Of a stretch of DNA of 64,000 nt, positions 60,640 through 64,000 are shown piece by piece. The DNA is from Mesostigma viride (lineage: Eukaryota > Streptophyta > Mesostigmatophyceae > Mesostigmatales > Mesostigmataceae). The first letter of the stretch is position 1, and each line of letters opens with the position of its first letter. The stretch covers positions 8,040,207 to 8,104,206 of the forward strand of contig RPFO01000080.1 of NCBI GenBank assembly GCA_009746045.1, written 5' to 3'. The notes beneath the pieces are model-generated. The model was not told the DNA's origin. It saw only the letters and a program-made list of their open reading frames with translations, and did not search any database. The translations under genes and the position numbers were made by a program.

Positions 60640-62272
60640 ACAGAGCAAATAGAGGTACACGGCCATTAAGAAACCAGGGTACAGGAGACTTACAGTCGTC
60701 CTGAGTGCTGGCTTGTTTTGGGGGCGCCCCGTCGAGGCTCCCTTCCTGGGCTTGTTGCAGCGTCCCCCTGCAGGTAACGGGTGGCGGGGCTCCCAGCAAC
60801 CTGGGCACACATCCACATCAGATCCAAGTTCGGGTTTGCCCTTCCAGCAATCATCCCTCTCATGCCCCTTGCATGAGCACCTGGTGCAGTACAGGGTGGA
60901 GTCGTGAGGCTTACCTTTTGACTAGGCCCCTGAGAGGGCCCTGCCTTACTGCCTGTGTTCCCCTTTCCCCCCTTGTCTGATTTCCCTGCTGCTTGGATGA
61001 CCCCCCTGCCTTCTTACCTTGCTGGGGACCCTTGAACACCGCCTTGACCTGAGCTACCACCTCCTTGATGAGCTTCTTCCTGCTAGGACCTGCACCGTCC
61101 TGACTACCCCCCCCTTGGACTTGTTAACCTTGGGTTCCTTGACAGTGGAGAAGGGTTCTAGGCTCTGCTGAATGAACAACATGGCCCCCCTAAAATCATC
61201 CCACTTGTCTTTAAGGCCAGCCAGCAGAACTGCATTGGTGTTCTTGTCTAACTCAGCTTTGGTGAGCCACTGATGGATCAGGTACTTAGAGTTGAGCTTC
61301 TTCAACTCCTCGTCCCTGTCTATGTACAGGACATACTGTTTGTTGTCCGTACGTAGTCAGACTTGTTGACTTTGTATGAAGCCAACCAGTGAACCCCTTG
61401 AGAGCCTGCAGGTGTTCCCCCTTGGTCAACAGCCCTTTTAGGTCTGCTATGAATTCTGTGAAGATTTGCACCTCTCTGCCCCAGGCGTGCTGCCCTCCTC
61501 TCATACATCTGCACCATTTGTTTTATGCTAGGTGCAGATTGGTGGATCGTGTTAGACACCCTAAGAGCAGGAAACCAATCACGGATATTATCATGGGACC
61601 ATGAGTGTTCTATCTTGAAAAGAAACTCAAGTGCATCCTCCTGCACAAATCCCTCAGCTAGACCTGGGAAGGTAATCCTATCTTCCCTACGGGATGCATC
61701 AAACCTGGGTCGCTGTGGTACAGCGACAGTCGCTTGTGGTTGAGGTTGCTGCTGCTGCTGCTGCTGCTGCGGTTGCTGTTGCTGTTGCTGCCGCGCTGCT
61801 GCTGCTGCTGCTGCTGCTGATGCTGTGGCTGCTGCTGCTGCTGGGTTGTCGCTCCAGCGTTGCTGCCGCCCGCCATACCCCCGGTGCTTGCTGGTGCCCC
61901 TCCCCCTGGTGCTCCCCCGTCCTTCCCCTCGTCACCATCCTCCTCTGGATGCGACCGCTGGGGCGTAGACGATGGTCCACACCCCTCCTGCCACTTTCCT
62001 TGGCGGACCCGCTTGGCGGCCCTCAGCAGTTGCTCGATTGCCTCTGCTGCCCGCGCCCGCTTGGTCGGGTTGGCCTCCGCTGCGTCCAGCTCCTGGTGGA
62101 GTAGTGCAGCGATGCGGTCCAGCTCCAGGTCCGTGTCGGTCTGCATGGTGTGTTTGGGTGTGGGGGGTGGGGGGTGGGGTGTGTCTGCGCCAGCGCGAAC
62201 ACGCTCACGCGCGTTTAACAAGGCCGTTCCTCGCTGGGCCCTTGCTGGCTGTGGGGTACGCATGAAGTCCAA
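60640..62272 (-). pseudogene. Gag of the copia-like element (frameshifted)
   Basis: It begins near 62146 (MQTDTDLELDRIAALLHQEL) or upstream at 62272, with a helical start, then a Gln-rich and Ser/Asn-rich tract encoded by a CTG/TTG-rich repeat at 61745-61850. The frame changes at about 61690, 61490 and 61310. The segments read ALEFLFKIEHSWSHDN, VQIFTEFIADLKGLLTKGEHLQAL and KYLIHQWLTKAELDKNTNAVLLAGL, a Gag-like helical arrangement. Near 60880 are two knuckles: CTRCSCKGHERDDC (CX2CX4HX4C), then CPGCWEPRHPLPAGGRC. No protease motif lies between the knuckles and integrase. Confidence 0.65.
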
Positions 62273-63477
62273 TACAGCGTCCTCGGCAGCGGCTCATGTG
62301 GCGCCAGACCACGCTCAAACCGGATTGCGTCTCCGAATTCTCCCTGCAGAGCCCAGGTCCTGGCCGCCTCCTGATACCTGCGCAGAGCCCGCTCCTCCTT
62401 GCGCATGCGCCTGTCTAGGGCACGTGCATTCGCCTGCTCTTCCTCGCCAGCCGGCCTCCTGCTCACGCCTCGCCGGGCCCACCATCGTTGCCAGTGTCGC
62501 CTCTGACCTCTTCATCGCTGCGTCCAGCCGCGCCTGGTGACGCCGGGTCTTCTCCGCTGCGTCGTGCGCCTTCGCACGGAGTCGCTTCATCTCCCGATGC
62601 TGCGCCTCCCTGGCTGCGCGCTCCCTAGCCAAACTGTTCTCCGCCATGGACCGCACCATTGCCCTCTTGGCCTTCCGCTGGCAATGCCTGGCGTACTCTA
62701 TCTTGGCCAGACGCTCTGCCTCCACCATGGCCGGGTCCATCAAAACCAGCTCCTCTCCCCGCGCTCCTGGCTGCATCTCCACCGACGAGTCGGTCTCCTG
62801 CAGCACATCTCCAGCCATGCGCCTAAAGGAGCGCGCTGTGCGCCTGTGCGCAAAGGTGTAAAGCTCGTTCTTCTTGCGGAGAACGTATGGGGGCGCCTCT
62901 CGCGCGCCTGTCGGCCCCGCGCGCAGACCCGCCCTCGCCACTCGATCCCGCTCCAGCTGCCGCTCCGCGAGCTCCCGGGCTATTCTGTCAATCTCAGTCT
63001 CCGCCCGCAGCTGAGCCTCGCGCTGAGCCTCCAGCTCGCGCTGCTGCTCCAGCTCCTTGCGGAGCTGGGCCTCCTGCCGAATGCGCTCTGCCTCTCGGCG
63101 GAGCAGCTCCTCGCGTTTCTCCCTGTCCTCCGGCAACTCGAGATCCACGAGGTCCTCGTCCTCGTCGTAGCCATCTGACGGGATGTCCCCCAATACCGGC
63201 ACCACCCTCCCCGGCCCCGTAACCAGCTCGGGGCCGTGGGCTGCCCTTCCGCCGGTGGTGCGTTGGGACGCCATACATTGTATAGCGGCGGCCTTGCCGC
63301 CAACTGATCCAGGAACCGCGGGTCCTCGTCCGAAGACGAGCGACCACTGCCGGCATCGCTGCCAGCGTGATCATCCCTCCCCTGCCGGCCCCGCACTGCC
63401 GCCCGGTAGTCCAAATCTTCGGACGATGGGGACAGGCTTGACTCCGAAGAGCCCTCACGATCAGAAACGTTCGACAT
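62215..63477 (-). pseudogene. Extra coiled-coil ORF between 5' LTR and Gag
   Basis: It begins 45 bases inside the LTR at 63477 (MSNVSDREGSSESSLSPSSED). One frame change near 63270 leads to an acidic patch (DGYDEDEDLVDLELPED), then about 70 residues of Glu/Arg/Gln-rich heptads (REELLRREAERIRQEAQLRKEL). A basic middle and a second charged helix follow (MKRLRAKAHDAAEKTRRHQARL). A further change near 62460 gives RALRRYQEAARTWALQGEFGDAIRFERG and a stop at 62215. Length is about 400 residues. No known domain beyond the coiled coils. It may be a structural or Gag-accessory protein. Confidence 0.55.
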
Positions 63478-63522
63478 TTTGGAATGATAGAGATGAAAAC
63501 TGTGAGAGTTTTATAAATGCAA

Positions 63523-64000
63523 GTTAATGCACTCGTGCAAATGGATGCGAACGTGTGTTGGATTATGCAATGGCTGGCATAATATCAACCCATGCAAGCT
63601 TGCCAAGCTGGATTGCATGGGCACGTAGGTTAGGGTAACCTAGCTATCCTGCACTAGTGCTAACCAATGAGGTGCTGGCTCCGTCCAGCTAGATCTACTC
63701 CAGCTAGGACTAATACGAGGCCCGCAGGCAACGACTGCCTAACAGCACTACGTGGACGATCCTGGACCTCCCCTAGGACCTCCGTACAGGACTAGCACTG
63801 CAACCACCTTGTGGTCTGCATCACAGCTCATAAACCCTACCACGTGAATACCCACGTGCGTGTGCACTACATATCTCAGTGCTAATATCTAGCACCCACG
63901 TGCCCATCATGGCACGTGCGGATCTAAATCCTAGTGGGAGACGGGGACAACGCCACGTGTACTGATAGTCTAGGCCTGAAGCCCTAGAATAACTCCGCTG
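63523..64000 (-). repeat. 5' LTR of the copia-like element
   Basis: Matches 56301-56823 and differs visibly only by a 49-base gap after TAAATCCTAG (about 63934). Homology stops at 63996, four bases from the window edge (GCTG versus CATT), so the LTR boundary is probably here. Confidence 0.85.

Larger units (their letters stand above)
56301..64000 (-). mobile_element. Copia-like LTR retrotransposon with unusual domain order
   Basis: Nearly complete on the minus strand: 5' LTR at the right window edge, extra coiled-coil ORF, Gag with knuckles, integrase, retropepsin-like domain, RT, RNase H, 3' LTR. RT and RNase H are of the Ty1/copia sort. The two LTRs look identical except for one 49-base gap, implying recent insertion, yet at least six frame changes occur in the coding part. 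Inactivity, trans-mobilisation or sequence errors are all possible. Confidence 0.85.

Noticed and set aside
60635-60695. Possible 50-60 nt intron (GTAAGT ... AG) fusing Gag and integrase of the copia-like element
   Set aside because: The motif is good and an in-phase join can be made, but so short an intron in an element already full of frame changes is not persuasive without transcripts.
61699-62104. Leu/Ala-rich plus-strand ORF
   Set aside because: Antisense translation of the Gln/Ser/Asn codon repeat in Gag.

Overview
This window is nuclear DNA of a eukaryote, most likely a green alga. It is dominated by mobile elements and tandem repeats and holds one convincing host gene. The case for an alga is indirect: GT-AG introns, long Gly/Ala/Asn-rich low-complexity stretches in the host protein, TGTAA motifs just downstream of its stop (a green-algal polyadenylation signal), plant-type L1 LINEs, Ty3 and Ty1/copia-like LTR elements, and a host protein that pairs coiled coils with a CmcI-like methyltransferase/hydroxylase domain. 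I cannot name the species.

Layout. 1-4294: 5' half of a Ty3/gypsy element on the minus strand (LTR, primer-binding site, a small extra ORF with an RNase H1 N-terminal-type domain, Gag, broken protease/RT). 4317-5792: Pro/Ala/Ser-rich ORF of unknown role. 5886-14360: full-length L1-type LINE with target-site duplications, carrying a 1.65-kb insertion inside ORF2. 14361-20930: zinc-finger-like gene remnant, retroposon tails, 915 bp of (CATC)n, and a satellite with perfect 53-bp palindromes. 20948-22350: recent 5'-truncated copy of the same LINE. 22385-29720: minisatellites and weak gene-like fragments. 30043-32067: LINE-like element with ORF1 but no ORF2, sitting in a 15-bp satellite. 32246-33872: 3' end of a second Ty3 element (unknown ORF, polypurine tract, LTR). 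34007-36927: RTE-like fragment and an unknown ORF split by a LINE whose C-terminus looks like a restriction-like endonuclease. 38963-46195: the host gene, four exons on the minus strand. 46800-49610: more retroposon tails. 49666-53707: decayed L1-type LINE with a nested fold-back element. 53718-54348: hAT-like MITE. 56301-64000: nearly complete copia-like element on the minus strand.

The most unusual points are: (i) the copia-like element appears to place a retropepsin-like domain between integrase and RT instead of before integrase, and carries an extra coiled-coil ORF next to its 5' LTR; (ii) the Ty3 element has an RNase H1 N-terminal-type ORF ahead of Gag; (iii) at least ten retroposon ends with different bodies share one small hairpin plus an AT-microsatellite tail, and two of them have ORF1 running straight into the 3' UTR; (iv) the host gene's introns contain tandem arrays of degenerate copies of the neighbouring coiled-coil exons. 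Most element ORFs are frameshifted. All identifications rest on reading motifs by eye, without database searches.
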